A stretch of DNA of 9,336 nucleotides from Hellea sp. (GTDB lineage: Bacteria > Pseudomonadota > Alphaproteobacteria > Caulobacterales > Maricaulaceae), in the NCBI GenBank assembly GCA_020628635.1, contig JAHDEU010000058.1:1-9336 (forward strand). Direction: 5' to 3'. Made by a program: the position numbers and the translations under genes. Below, in pieces: positions 1-6,720 of the stretch. Position 1 is the stretch's first letter; every line of letters begins with the position of its first letter. The notes below the pieces were generated by a model. The model was not told the origin of the DNA and did no database searches. It worked only from the letters and a program-made list of their open reading frames with translations.

Positions 1-1134
1 CTGGTCGGGTGGTATGCCAGGCCCGGCGTCATCGACATGAATGTGCAGATGCGTGTCCGAGCGCTCCAGTGTCAGCGACGGGTCGCGCGCATATTTCTTG
101 GCGTTGGCGATGAGGTTCAAGACGGCACGGCGCAGCTGTTGCGGCCTGGCTTCAATGGTCAGCGCGCCGCTCGCGTCCAGCGGCACGTCCTCGCCCGTCG
201 CGACGTCGCGCAGCAACTCCGCCACATCGACGTCCGTCACCTCGCCCTCTGCGGCCCCGCGAGCGAAGTCGAGATAGGCGGACAGCATGGCCTCCATCTC
301 GTCAACGTCGCGGCGCGCGGCTGCGATGTCCTCCGGCGTTTCGGCCATGGAAAGCGCGAGCTTCAACCGGGTGAGCGGCGTGCGCAGGTCATGGCTCACC
401 CCGGCCAGCATGAGCGTGCGCTGTTCGAGGTGGCGCCTTATGCGTTGGCGCATCTTCAGGAAGCTCTGCCCGGCCAGCCGGACTTCCGCCGCGCCATGTG
501 GGCGGTAGTCGGAAATATCCTTGCCCTTGCCGAATGCGTCCGCCGCGTCCGCGAGGTCGCGGATCGGGAGGCTCTGGCGGCGGATGAAGACGATGGAGAC
601 CAGCGACAGCAGCACGGACGCCGTCACCAGCCAGAAGATGAAGACAAAGCCGGTCGGCGCAAAGGCCCGGTCCTTGGCGGCGTAGAATTGCAGCACGCCC
701 TGTTCGACCTCCACGCGAATATCGATGTGGTTGGGATAGCGGGTCGTGTCGAACCAGACGGGCTGCTCCACCGCATTGCTCAGCGCGCGGCGCAATGACT
801 TGTCCAGCACGCGCCATTGGTTGCGGCGACGCGTCTGCGGCAGCGTGTCGCCGGGCTTGAGGCGGACGGAGAGCTGCATGTCGGGCCGCAACAGCGTGTC
901 CAGCGCCTCGGCATTGCCTTCCGTCGGGTCGCGCTCGAACAGCTCCGTCGCGACGGCCACATCGGCGGCGACCGACTGCGTCAGGTTGGACGTCACCGTC
1001 GCCCAGTGCGCGTTGAAGAAGAAGTAGGCGACGATCATCTGCATCACCGCGATGGGCAGCACGACGATCAGCACGGACCGCCAGAAGATCGACTTGGGCA
1101 GATATCGCCGCGTGGCGGTCTTCAGCAGGGACAC
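1..1134 (-). CDS. EnvZ-type sensor histidine kinase (C-terminus cut by window edge)
   Basis: Membrane sensor kinase that should autophosphorylate on His and pass the phosphate to the response regulator encoded just upstream. The frame is open from a GTG at 1134 to base 1 (378 codons). Seen in order: a short cytoplasmic N-terminus, TM1 (about residues 17-40), a periplasmic domain of about 120 residues, TM2 (about 163-185), a HAMP linker with LPIRDLADA, the H-box VSHDLRTPLTRLK with His248, the N-box NLIANAKKY (Asn340, Asn344) and the G1 box DAGPGIP (369-375). The G2 region and the end lie outside the window. The GTG start is chosen because it forms TAGTG with the regulator's stop codon, implying translational coupling. 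The HAMP and H-box wording is typical of the EnvZ group. The stimulus cannot be deduced, since the periplasmic domain matches nothing I recognise. Confidence 0.93.
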   Translation of the reverse strand, partial: MSLLKTATRRYLPKSIFWRSVLIVVLPIAVMQMIVAYFFFNAHWATVTSNLTQSVAADVAVATELFERDPTEGNAEALDTLLRPDMQLSVRLKPGDTLPQTRRRNQWRVLDKSLRRALSNAVEQPVWFDTTRYPNHIDIRVEVEQGVLQFYAAKDRAFAPTGFVFIFWLVTASVLLSLVSIVFIRRQSLPIRDLADAADAFGKGKDISDYRPHGAAEVRLAGQSFLKMRQRIRRHLEQRTLMLAGVSHDLRTPLTRLKLALSMAETPEDIAAARRDVDEMEAMLSAYLDFARGAAEGEVTDVDVAELLRDVATGEDVPLDASGALTIEARPQQLRRAVLNLIANAKKYARDPSLTLERSDTHLHIHVDDAGPGIPPDQ

Positions 1135-1838
1135 TAGAGCGGCCGTGCCACCAGGCGATAGCCCTTGCCGCGCACCGTCAGCAGGAAGTCGGGCTGGGAC
1201 GGGTTGTCCTCCAGCTTGCGCCGCAGCCGGGTCATCTGCACATCCACCGCCCTCTCGCTGTCGCCATTGACGTTCTCGGACAATACATGGCGCGACACCG
1301 CCCCGCCGCCCTGGCGCACCAGAAGGTCGAGCAGGGTCAGCTCGCCCGTCGTCAGCCTCACCGTCTCGCCGTCGCGCGTCAGGATCCGCGTTTCCAGATC
1401 ATAGACGAAGGGTCCGAAGCCGACCTGTTCCGACAACGCCTTGCGGCCCGTCCGGCGGAAGATCGCGTCGATGCGCAGCAGCAGCTCTTCCGGCTCGAAG
1501 GGCTTGGCAAGGTAGTCGTCCGCCCCCGCCTTCAGCCCGCGAATACGGTGTTCGGGATCGCCCAGCGCGGTCAGCAGGATGATCGGGATGTCGCGCCGCT
1601 CCCGCAGGCTCGCCGTCAGCTCCACACCGTTCTCGCCCGGCATCATGACGTCCAGCACGAGCAGGTCGTATTCCAGGCTCTCCATCTTCGCGCGCGCATC
1701 CTGCGCATCGCGTGCCGAGGACACGCGGTAGCCCTCCCGCACCAGATAGCGCGACAGCAGATCGCGGATTCGATCATCGTCATCGACGACCAGCACATGG
1801 GTGTCGCGACGGTCCAGATATGTGGCTTGCTGTTCCAA
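1134..1838 (-). CDS. OmpR/PetR-family response regulator
   Basis: Cytoplasmic DNA-binding response regulator of 234 residues, the usual OmpR-family length. The receiver domain (about 14-128) has the acidic pocket VVDDDD (Asp20, Asp21), phosphoacceptor Asp63 in VLDVMMPG, Thr90 in LLTA and Lys112 in AKPFEPEELLLRI. The C-terminal winged helix (about 138-232) ends in the typical DVQMTRLRRKLE and TVRGKGYRLV. The receiver wording resembles alphaproteobacterial PetR more than enterobacterial OmpR (recalled, not searched). The frame stays open upstream to 2072, but that part lies antisense inside ilvE. The only start codon in the intergenic gap is TTG at 1838, preceded by GAGG with 5-base spacing. 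The next in-frame candidate, GTG at HVLVV, would trim the first strand of the receiver domain. The stop overlaps the kinase GTG by one base, so the pair is a two-component operon. Confidence 0.94.
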   Translation of the reverse strand: MEQQATYLDRRDTHVLVVDDDDRIRDLLSRYLVREGYRVSSARDAQDARAKMESLEYDLLVLDVMMPGENGVELTASLRERRDIPIILLTALGDPEHRIRGLKAGADDYLAKPFEPEELLLRIDAIFRRTGRKALSEQVGFGPFVYDLETRILTRDGETVRLTTGELTLLDLLVRQGGGAVSRHVLSENVNGDSERAVDVQMTRLRRKLEDNPSQPDFLLTVRGKGYRLVARPL

Positions 1839-1843
1839 TTTTT

Positions 1844-1847
1844 CCTC
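1844..1847 (-). promoter_or_regulatory. Ribosome binding site supporting the TTG start of the response regulator
   Basis: On the minus strand GAGG is followed by five A residues and then TTG at 1838. No ATG or GTG is in frame between here and the body of ilvE, so this site decides the start. Confidence 0.5.
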
Positions 1848-1866
1848 GTCGTCCGTCTTATGGCGG

Positions 1867-1894
1867 TTGACTTGCCGCGCGCCTAGGAAAGAAT
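1867..1894 (+). promoter_or_regulatory. Candidate sigma-70-type promoter for ilvE, possibly leaderless
   Basis: TTGACT (1867-1872, five of six consensus positions), a 16-base spacer and AAGAAT (1889-1894, four of six). Transcription would begin near 1901-1902, at the ilvE ATG itself, giving a leaderless or near-leaderless mRNA. The same stretch also holds AGGA (1885-1888) and AGG (1895-1897), which could instead act as a ribosome binding site if transcription starts further upstream. Only weak promoter matches were found on the opposite strand for the response regulator. Confidence 0.3.
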
Positions 1895-1901
1895 AGGCCG
1901 C

Positions 1902-2819
1902 ATGTTGGAAAGCCCCTATCACGACCGCGACGGCCATATCTGGATCGACGGCGAGTTCATCCCCTGGCGCGATGCCAAGGTGCATGTGCTGACCCACTCG
2001 CTGCATTACGGCTCGGCCGTTTTCGAGGGCAACCGCGCCTATGACGGCGAGGTCTTCCGCCTCGACGACCACAGCCAGCGCCTGCTCAACTCCGCGCGTT
2101 TCGTGGGCTACGAAATCCCCTACACCAAGGAGCAGGTCAACGACGCCTGCCGCGCAGCGCTCGCCAACTCAGGCCTGTCTGATGCCTATATGCGACCGGT
2201 CGCCTGGCGCGGCTCCGAGATGATGGGCGTGGCGAGCAAGAACAACAGGATACACCTCGCCATCGCCTGCTGGCACTGGGGCAACTACTTTCCTGACAAG
2301 ATGGCCGGCATTCGCCTGACGATCTCCAAATGGAAGCGCCCCGCCGCCGATACGATCCCGTGCAAGTCCAAGGCTGCCGGCCTCTACATGATCTGCACCA
2401 TGTCCAAGGACGCTGCGGCGGCTGCCGGCTGGGACGATGCGTTGATGTACGACACGCATGGCTATGTGGCGGAATGCACGGGCGCGCATATCTTCTTCGT
2501 GCGCGGGACCGAGCTGCACACACCAAAAGGCGACGACATCCTCGACGGCATCACGCGCGACACGGTCAAGCAGTTGGCCCGGATGCGCGGCTATACGGTC
2601 GTGGACCGTCGGATCCATCCTGACGAGATGCCCTTCTTCGACGAGTGTTTCGTGGTGGGAACGGCGGCGGAAGTGACGCCCGTACGAGAGATTGCGGGGA
2701 TTGCGTACACGCCGGGAGAGGTGTGCAAGACGCTTGCCGCAGATTACGACAAATGCGTGCGCGGTGGGATCGAGATCGAAACCGGGTGGTACGAGGCGGA
2801 GGTCGGAAGCTCGGTTTAG
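1902..2819 (+). CDS. ilvE: Branched-chain amino acid aminotransferase
   Basis: PLP-dependent fold-type IV transaminase (305 residues; the family is usually about 290-310) that makes Leu, Ile and Val from their 2-keto acids with glutamate as amino donor, in the cytoplasm. Family signatures seen: WRDAKVHVLTHSLHYGSAVFEG near the N-terminus (27-43 is the core), the PLP-binding lysine Lys157 in KSKAAGLYM, the class IV region VAECTGAHIFFV with Glu191, DGITRDTV (215-222) and GTAAEVTPVREI (253-264). These align with E. coli IlvE at AKAGGNYL, SEGAGENLF and GTAAEITPVR. The ATG at 1902 is the first start after the divergent response regulator, and upstream AGG motifs are present. It faces pgsA convergently across the repeat at 2850-3001. 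D-amino-acid transaminase or aminodeoxychorismate lyase are the alternatives in the fold, but the length and motifs fit IlvE much better. Confidence 0.96.
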   Translation: MLESPYHDRDGHIWIDGEFIPWRDAKVHVLTHSLHYGSAVFEGNRAYDGEVFRLDDHSQRLLNSARFVGYEIPYTKEQVNDACRAALANSGLSDAYMRPVAWRGSEMMGVASKNNRIHLAIACWHWGNYFPDKMAGIRLTISKWKRPAADTIPCKSKAAGLYMICTMSKDAAAAAGWDDALMYDTHGYVAECTGAHIFFVRGTELHTPKGDDILDGITRDTVKQLARMRGYTVVDRRIHPDEMPFFDECFVVGTAAEVTPVREIAGIAYTPGEVCKTLAADYDKCVRGGIEIETGWYEAEVGSSV

Positions 2820-2849
2820 AAGGGCGCGCGATGCGCGGCTGATTTTGGC

Positions 2850-3001
2850 GTCACCCCTCCGACCCGCAAACGCTGGCGCGTTTGCAGCCCACCTCCCCTT
2901 TCAGGGGAGGAAAGAAAAGGTAATCGAAACCCCAGACTTCCTCCCCGGAAAGGGGAGGTGGCCGGAGCAAAGCGAAGCGGAGCGCAGGTCGGAGGGGTGA
3001 C
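2850..3001. repeat. Nested inverted-repeat element between convergent ilvE and pgsA
   Basis: A 152-bp palindromic unit fills most of the 213-bp gene-free gap. Outer arms are perfect 15-bp complements (2850-2864, GTCACCCCTCCGACC, with 2987-3001). Inner arms are perfect 14-bp complements (2889-2902, CCACCTCCCCTTTC, with 2948-2961). Each inner arm is also part of its own small hairpin: CCTCCCC-5-GGGGAGG at 2892-2910 and at 2940-2958. A third hairpin, GCAAACGC-TGGC-GCGTTTGC, sits at 2866-2885 on the left side only. I recall similar CCACCTCCCC/GGGGAGG palindromes as multi-copy intergenic elements in alphaproteobacteria, but copy number cannot be seen here. It encodes nothing convincing and could act as a bidirectional transcription terminator. 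Confidence 0.85.
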
Positions 3002-3032
3002 TAAGACATCAGCCGCGCGTAGCGCGCCCATC

Positions 3033-3662
3033 CTAATCCCGGATCGCATCCCGCAGATACTTCGCTCCGGTATACACGCTCAACACCGCCGCCAGCCAGA
3101 TTAGCCCCAGCCCGATCCCCCTTGCGCATTCGCGAATATCCGGGATGACGCTGTCGATGGGCAGGTAAGCCCGCGCCAGAACCCACACCAGCAGCACCCC
3201 GATCCCGAGAAGCTCAAACGCCGTCTTCCACTTGGCGAGCTTGGTCGGCGACATGATCTTTCCCGTCAGCGCGGCGTGTTCGCGCGCGCCCGACACGAGG
3301 ATGTCGCGAAAGATGATGGCGATGCCGGGGACGAGGAACAGCCACTCGCCCCGTGCCGCGATCATGAAGGCAATCAGGCAGCCCGCCACCAGCAGCTTGT
3401 CGGCGATCGGGTCGATCATGCGCCCGAAACCGGTCACGACTTTCCACCGACGCGCCAGATAACCATCGAGCCAGTCTGTGAAACTCGCCGCGACGAAGAG
3501 CGGCCCGAGCACGGAGAGGCGTCCGACCGGACTGCCCCAGCCGAACTCCAGGCTCAGTATGCCGACGATCATCACCGGGATGATCAGGATGCGCGACACG
3601 GTCAGTGCATTGGGCAGCCAGTAGAGGGGGTGACGCGCGGAAGCGTCGAGCGCGGTGCTCAC
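3033..3662 (-). CDS. pgsA: CDP-diacylglycerol--glycerol-3-phosphate 3-phosphatidyltransferase
   Basis: Inner-membrane enzyme that makes phosphatidylglycerol-phosphate from CDP-diacylglycerol and glycerol-3-phosphate, the committed step to phosphatidylglycerol and cardiolipin. The protein has 209 residues, rich in transmembrane helices. It starts with the family's LPNALTVSRILIIPV and has the complete CDP-alcohol phosphotransferase signature, with Asp63, Asp66-Gly67, Ala70-Arg71, Gly80, Asp84 and Asp88 correctly spaced. The later FRDILVSGAREHAA and SPTKLAKWKT stretches are typical of PgsA. The frame is open further upstream to 3827, but the GTG at 3662 is preferred: it overlaps the previous gene's stop as GTGA and puts the first helix where the family has it. 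It is the last gene of the uvrC row, ending before the palindromic repeat. Phosphatidylserine synthase is less likely given the PgsA-type N-terminus. Confidence 0.95.
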   Translation of the reverse strand: MSTALDASARHPLYWLPNALTVSRILIIPVMIVGILSLEFGWGSPVGRLSVLGPLFVAASFTDWLDGYLARRWKVVTGFGRMIDPIADKLLVAGCLIAFMIAARGEWLFLVPGIAIIFRDILVSGAREHAALTGKIMSPTKLAKWKTAFELLGIGVLLVWVLARAYLPIDSVIPDIRECARGIGLGLIWLAAVLSVYTGAKYLRDAIRD

Positions 3663-4369
3663 GCTGCGTCGACTTCGCGTGTGTGCGTCAGTATCTTGAT
3701 GCCCGCGATGACGGAGAAGACCGCCGCGATCCAGAGCGCCACCTCGCCAATGACCCAGACGAGCGGCGAGCCGCCAGCCAGGACTTCGATCGCGTTGTCC
3801 GGCGTCGCGCGGGTCATGTCGATCCACTGCGTCAGCCAGGGCGAGCCGACGAGCAGCGCCGTGCCCAGCATGGCGAAACCGCCCTTGGCGCTGGAATAGA
3901 GGTTGTCCGCCCAGCCATAGCGCGACAGCTCGAAGCCCTTGAACAGGCCGACCAGCAGCTCGCGCCCGATCAGCACCGCGACCGGGATGGCCCAGGTCCA
4001 GCTGACGAGGTCCGCGCGGAACAGCACGAATGCCAGCGCGATCAGCACGCCGACGAACAGGATGGTGTCGGCAATGTCGTCCAGATAGCCATAGCGGCGG
4101 TACTGGCTGCGCGCGGAGCCGCCGAAGAAATCGTCGAAAATGTCGGTCAATGCAGCGACGATGAACAGGAAGCTCGCCAGCAGCGCGACCTGCAGCTCCG
4201 GCCAGCCCCAGACGATCAGCGCCATGATGACGGGCGTCATGGCAATGCGCAGGAAGGTCAGCGCGTCGGCGAAGGCGCCGCCCTTGTCCGCGTCGCTCAA
4301 CTCGATCTGCGCTTGGGCGTCCAGTTCCGGCGAATAGACCGCGTTTTCGGGATCAGTGGAAGTAGTCAT
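3659..4369 (-). CDS. Divergent CDP-alcohol phosphatidyltransferase paralogue
   Basis: Predicted integral membrane protein of 236 residues, paralogous to the adjacent PgsA. It has a polar N-terminal tail of about 30 residues, then ADALTFLRIAMTPVIMALIV (35-54), matching the first PgsA helix, and later IGRELLVGLFKG and LYSSAKGGFAM, which align with FRDILVSG and PTKLAKWKT. The signature is altered: Asp76, Asp79, Asp97 and Asp101 are kept in TDIFDD and LDDIAD, but Gly of the DG pair is Asp80 and the Ala-Arg pair is Gly83-Gly84. Metal binding may persist while CDP or substrate contacts differ, so its substrate cannot be named. The ATG at 4369 is inside the end of uvrC (17-base overlap), and its TGA overlaps the pgsA GTG. 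It could be a distinct phosphatidyltransferase, a PgsA partner or a degenerate copy. The frame is intact, arguing against simple decay. Confidence 0.82.
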   Translation of the reverse strand: MTTSTDPENAVYSPELDAQAQIELSDADKGGAFADALTFLRIAMTPVIMALIVWGWPELQVALLASFLFIVAALTDIFDDFFGGSARSQYRRYGYLDDIADTILFVGVLIALAFVLFRADLVSWTWAIPVAVLIGRELLVGLFKGFELSRYGWADNLYSSAKGGFAMLGTALLVGSPWLTQWIDMTRATPDNAIEVLAGGSPLVWVIGEVALWIAAVFSVIAGIKILTHTREVDAA

Positions 4370-6266
4370 GTATCGTCTGCGCCAGCTTTTGGCTGACGCC
4401 CTCCACGCTCGACAACTGCGAGACGGCGGCCCCTTTGACCGCCTTGGCGGAGCCGAAATGCGCGAGCAGTGCGCGTTTCCGTCCCGGACCGACTCCGGGG
4501 ATACCATCCAACGGGTTCGACTTCATGTTCTTTTTTCGACGCGCACGATGGGTGCCGATGGCAAAGCGGTGGGCCTCGTCACGCAGGCGCTGCAGATAGT
4601 ACATGGCCGGGTTGCGCGGCGGCAGGGTGAAGGGATCGCGGCCGTTCATGTAGAAGGTCTCGCGCCCTGCATTGCGGTCGGGTCCCTTGGCGATGGCCAC
4701 CAGAGTGATGCGGCCGAGCACGCCCAGCTCCTCCAGCACGCCGGTCACGGCCGAGAGCTGCCCCTTGCCGCCGTCGATCAGCACGAGGTCCGGCCATTCC
4801 AGCGTGTCATCCTTGACCAGCCGCGAGAAACGCCGTTCCAGCACTTCACGCATCATGCCGAAGTCGTCATTGCGGATGTCCTCGCCCTTGATGTTGAAGG
4901 TGCGGTAGTCGCGCTTGCGCATGCCCTCCGGCCCCGCGACGATGAAGGCACCGATGGCGTGGCTGCCCTGATTGTGGCTGTTGTCATAGACCTCGATGCG
5001 CTGCGGCGGCGCTTCCATGCCGAAGAGCTCCCTCACCTCTTCCAGCAGCTTGGCCTGGTTCTTGGTCTCCGCCATGCGGCGGCCGAGCGCTTCCTGCGCA
5101 TTGCGGTAAGCCGTATCGAGCAGCTTCTTCTTCTCGCCGCGCAGCGGCTTTGCCACCTCGATCGTGCGGTCGGCACGCTCACTTAGCGCCTCGCGGACCA
5201 GCTCGATATGCGGCAGGTCGTGATTGACGAAGATCGACTTCGGGATCGGCTTGTCTGAGTAGAACTGCGCGATAAAGGCTTCGAGCACTTCCGCTTCGTT
5301 CTGGTCCTTCTCGTGGCGCGGGAAGTGAGCGGAGTTGCCCCAGTTCTGCCCGGCGCGGAAGAAGAAGACCTGCACGCAAGACTGTCCGCCTGCCGAGTGG
5401 ATCGCGATGACGTCGCCGTCGCTGAAGGTCTGCGGATTGATCTTGCCGAGATTGGAGTTGTTGATCTTGGCCAGCGCGCGCAGCCGGTCGCGCAGCTCGC
5501 CCGCCTTCTCGAAACGCATCTCCTTGGACGCAGCCTCCATCTCGGCCTGCAGCCGCTTGGCAAGCGAGTCGGAGCGGCCCTTCAGGAAGTCCTCCGCATC
5601 CTCTACCAGCGTGTCGTATTCCTCGATCGGGATGACACCCGTGCAGGGGGCAGAACAGCGCTTGATCTGGTATTGCAGGCAGGGCCGCGTGCGGGACTCG
5701 TAGATGCTGTCGCTGCAATTGCGCAGGCGGAAGGCGCGCTGCAGCGTGTCGAGCGTGCGGTTGACCGCGCCCGCGCTCGCGAACGGTCCGTAATAGTCGC
5801 CCTTGATCTTCTTCGCGCCGCGATGCTTCACCACCTGCGCCGCCTCGTGGTCCTTGCGCACGAGGATGTAGGGGAAGGATTTGTCGTCGCGCAGCAGGAT
5901 ATTGTAGCGCGGCTTGAGCCGCTTGATCAGCTGCGCTTCCAGCAACAGCGCCTCGACCTCGCTCTCGGTGACCACGAACTCCATGTTGGCCGTCGCCCTG
6001 ATCATCCGGCGCAGCCGCGTCGGGTGGCGGTCGTAGCTGGTGTAGGCCGTGACGCGCTTCTTCAGGTCCTTGGCCTTGCCGACATAGAGCACCGTCCCGT
6101 GCTCGTCCGTCATGCGGTAGACGCCCGGCTTGTTGGGCAGGCGGCGGACATATTGCTTGATCCGCTCCGGCCCCGTCTTGCGCACACGGATGTCGGACAG
6201 CCTGGTCGGCTGTTCGGCGGTCGCGCCGAGCTCCGTGACGGGGGTGACTGATTCGTGCGGGTTCAC
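4353..6266 (-). CDS. uvrC: UvrABC excinuclease subunit C
   Basis: Nuclease of nucleotide excision repair that makes the 3' and then 5' incisions around a lesion marked by UvrA-UvrB. It is full length at 637 residues. The N-terminal GIY-YIG nuclease has GVY (48-50), YVG (61-63), Arg71, Glu110 and Asn122. Cys184, Cys196, Cys204 and Cys208 are spaced 12, 8 and 4 apart, the pattern of the UvrC iron-sulfur cluster ligands. A UVR motif that binds UvrB lies at about 238-268. The RNase H-like nuclease has Asp428 in VYDNSH, Asp467/468, Asp498 in LIDGGKGQL and His566 in RDEAHRFAI. Tandem helix-hairpin-helix motifs occupy about 584-637. The GTG start at 6266 has AGG nine bases upstream, overlapping the stop of the DUF2237 gene. 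Relative to E. coli there are about 29 extra N-terminal residues, with no better-supported later start. Confidence 0.98.
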   Translation of the reverse strand: MNPHESVTPVTELGATAEQPTRLSDIRVRKTGPERIKQYVRRLPNKPGVYRMTDEHGTVLYVGKAKDLKKRVTAYTSYDRHPTRLRRMIRATANMEFVVTESEVEALLLEAQLIKRLKPRYNILLRDDKSFPYILVRKDHEAAQVVKHRGAKKIKGDYYGPFASAGAVNRTLDTLQRAFRLRNCSDSIYESRTRPCLQYQIKRCSAPCTGVIPIEEYDTLVEDAEDFLKGRSDSLAKRLQAEMEAASKEMRFEKAGELRDRLRALAKINNSNLGKINPQTFSDGDVIAIHSAGGQSCVQVFFFRAGQNWGNSAHFPRHEKDQNEAEVLEAFIAQFYSDKPIPKSIFVNHDLPHIELVREALSERADRTIEVAKPLRGEKKKLLDTAYRNAQEALGRRMAETKNQAKLLEEVRELFGMEAPPQRIEVYDNSHNQGSHAIGAFIVAGPEGMRKRDYRTFNIKGEDIRNDDFGMMREVLERRFSRLVKDDTLEWPDLVLIDGGKGQLSAVTGVLEELGVLGRITLVAIAKGPDRNAGRETFYMNGRDPFTLPPRNPAMYYLQRLRDEAHRFAIGTHRARRKKNMKSNPLDGIPGVGPGRKRALLAHFGSAKAVKGAAVSQLSSVEGVSQKLAQTIHDYFH

Positions 6267-6276
6267 ACCGCAGAAC

Positions 6277-6663
6277 CTAGGAGTCGTCGGGCCTTACTGC
6301 AAACTGCTGGAGTGTAGAAAGTGTCACACGCTCCAGCGCGATCTGGTGCGTGGCCTCCAGCACCACCCGCGGCGCTGCCCCCGCCCTGTGCGCCTCGCGC
6401 CAGCGCTCAAGACACAGACACCACCGATCCCCGGCCTTCAGCCCGGGAAAGCGGTATTGCGGCATGGGCGTGATCAGGTCGTTCCCCTGCGCACGCGAGA
6501 ACGCCAGAAACTCATCCGTCATCACCGCACACACGATATGCCGCCCCCGATCCTGCGCCCCCGTCTCGCAACACCCGTCCCGAAACCACCCCGTCATCGG
6601 GTCGGTCGAGCAGGACGCGAGAGGCGTGCCGAGCACGTTGAGTGAGCCGAGGCGGGATGTCAT
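6277..6663 (-). CDS. DUF2237 family protein
   Basis: Small, probably cytoplasmic protein of 128 residues, near the family's usual length, with no signal peptide or membrane segment. It matches the DUF2237 pattern from end to end: NVLGTPLASCS, TGWFRDGCCETG, DRGRHIVCAVMT, EFLAFSRAQGNDL, FPGLKAGDRWCLCLERW and APRVVLEATH. Conserved Cys18, Cys31, Cys45, Cys82 and Cys84 with His42 and His106 hint at a metal or redox site, but that is inference and no function is known to me. It is the first gene of the row leading to uvrC (10-base gap), so co-expression is likely, though this does not prove a repair role. Its start is supported by AAGGA six bases before the ATG. The 57-bp gap to the divergent DUF2004-like gene must hold or border its promoter. 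Confidence 0.9.
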   Translation of the reverse strand: MTSRLGSLNVLGTPLASCSTDPMTGWFRDGCCETGAQDRGRHIVCAVMTDEFLAFSRAQGNDLITPMPQYRFPGLKAGDRWCLCLERWREAHRAGAAPRVVLEATHQIALERVTLSTLQQFAVRPDDS

Positions 6664-6669
6664 AGGATG

Positions 6670-6674
6670 TCCTT
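6670..6674 (-). promoter_or_regulatory. Ribosome binding site of the DUF2237 gene
   Basis: AAGGA on the minus strand, six bases before the ATG at 6663. It is one of the strongest Shine-Dalgarno matches in the window and supports this start. Confidence 0.6.
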
Positions 6675-6704
6675 AAGGCTTGTCTGCCACCCTATGCCTT
6701 TTGT

Positions 6705-6711
6705 GGAGAGG
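6705..6711 (+). promoter_or_regulatory. Ribosome binding site deciding the start of the DUF2004-like gene
   Basis: GGAGAGG lies nine bases before the ATG at 6721. The frame is also open from starts at 6667 and 6694, but those have no comparable site. The residues they would add are not conserved-looking and cross the ribosome binding site of the divergent gene. Confidence 0.6.
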
Positions 6712-6720
6712 GCTGCCCGA

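Noticed and set aside
37..798. Long plus-strand open frame opposite the histidine kinase
   Set aside because: Shadow of the kinase frame. The translation is Arg/Gln-rich with no family motif, while the minus strand encodes TM, HAMP, H, N and G1 boxes continuously.
1287..1886. Plus-strand open frame opposite the response regulator
   Set aside because: Low-complexity shadow frame with no motif; the opposite strand has a complete receiver and winged-helix protein.
1839..2072. N-terminal extension of the response regulator into ilvE
   Set aside because: The extra residues are antisense to the conserved start of ilvE and precede a complete receiver domain; the TTG at 1838 has a ribosome binding site.
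2816..3049. Small minus-strand open frame in the ilvE-pgsA gap
   Set aside because: It is made of the palindromic repeat sequence, overlaps the end of pgsA and has no supporting motif or ribosome binding site.
3663..3827. N-terminal extension of PgsA
   Set aside because: Arg/His-rich, antisense-like sequence lying over the end of the previous gene; the GTGA overlap at 3662 gives a normal-length PgsA.
3605..4396. Long plus-strand open frame opposite the phosphatidyltransferase paralogue
   Set aside because: Shadow of a membrane protein gene; Asp/Arg/Gln-rich composition and no recognisable domain.
4356..5186. Long plus-strand open frame opposite uvrC
   Set aside because: Shadow frame in GC-rich DNA, as is the one at 5313-6251; the minus strand holds an intact UvrC with all catalytic residues.
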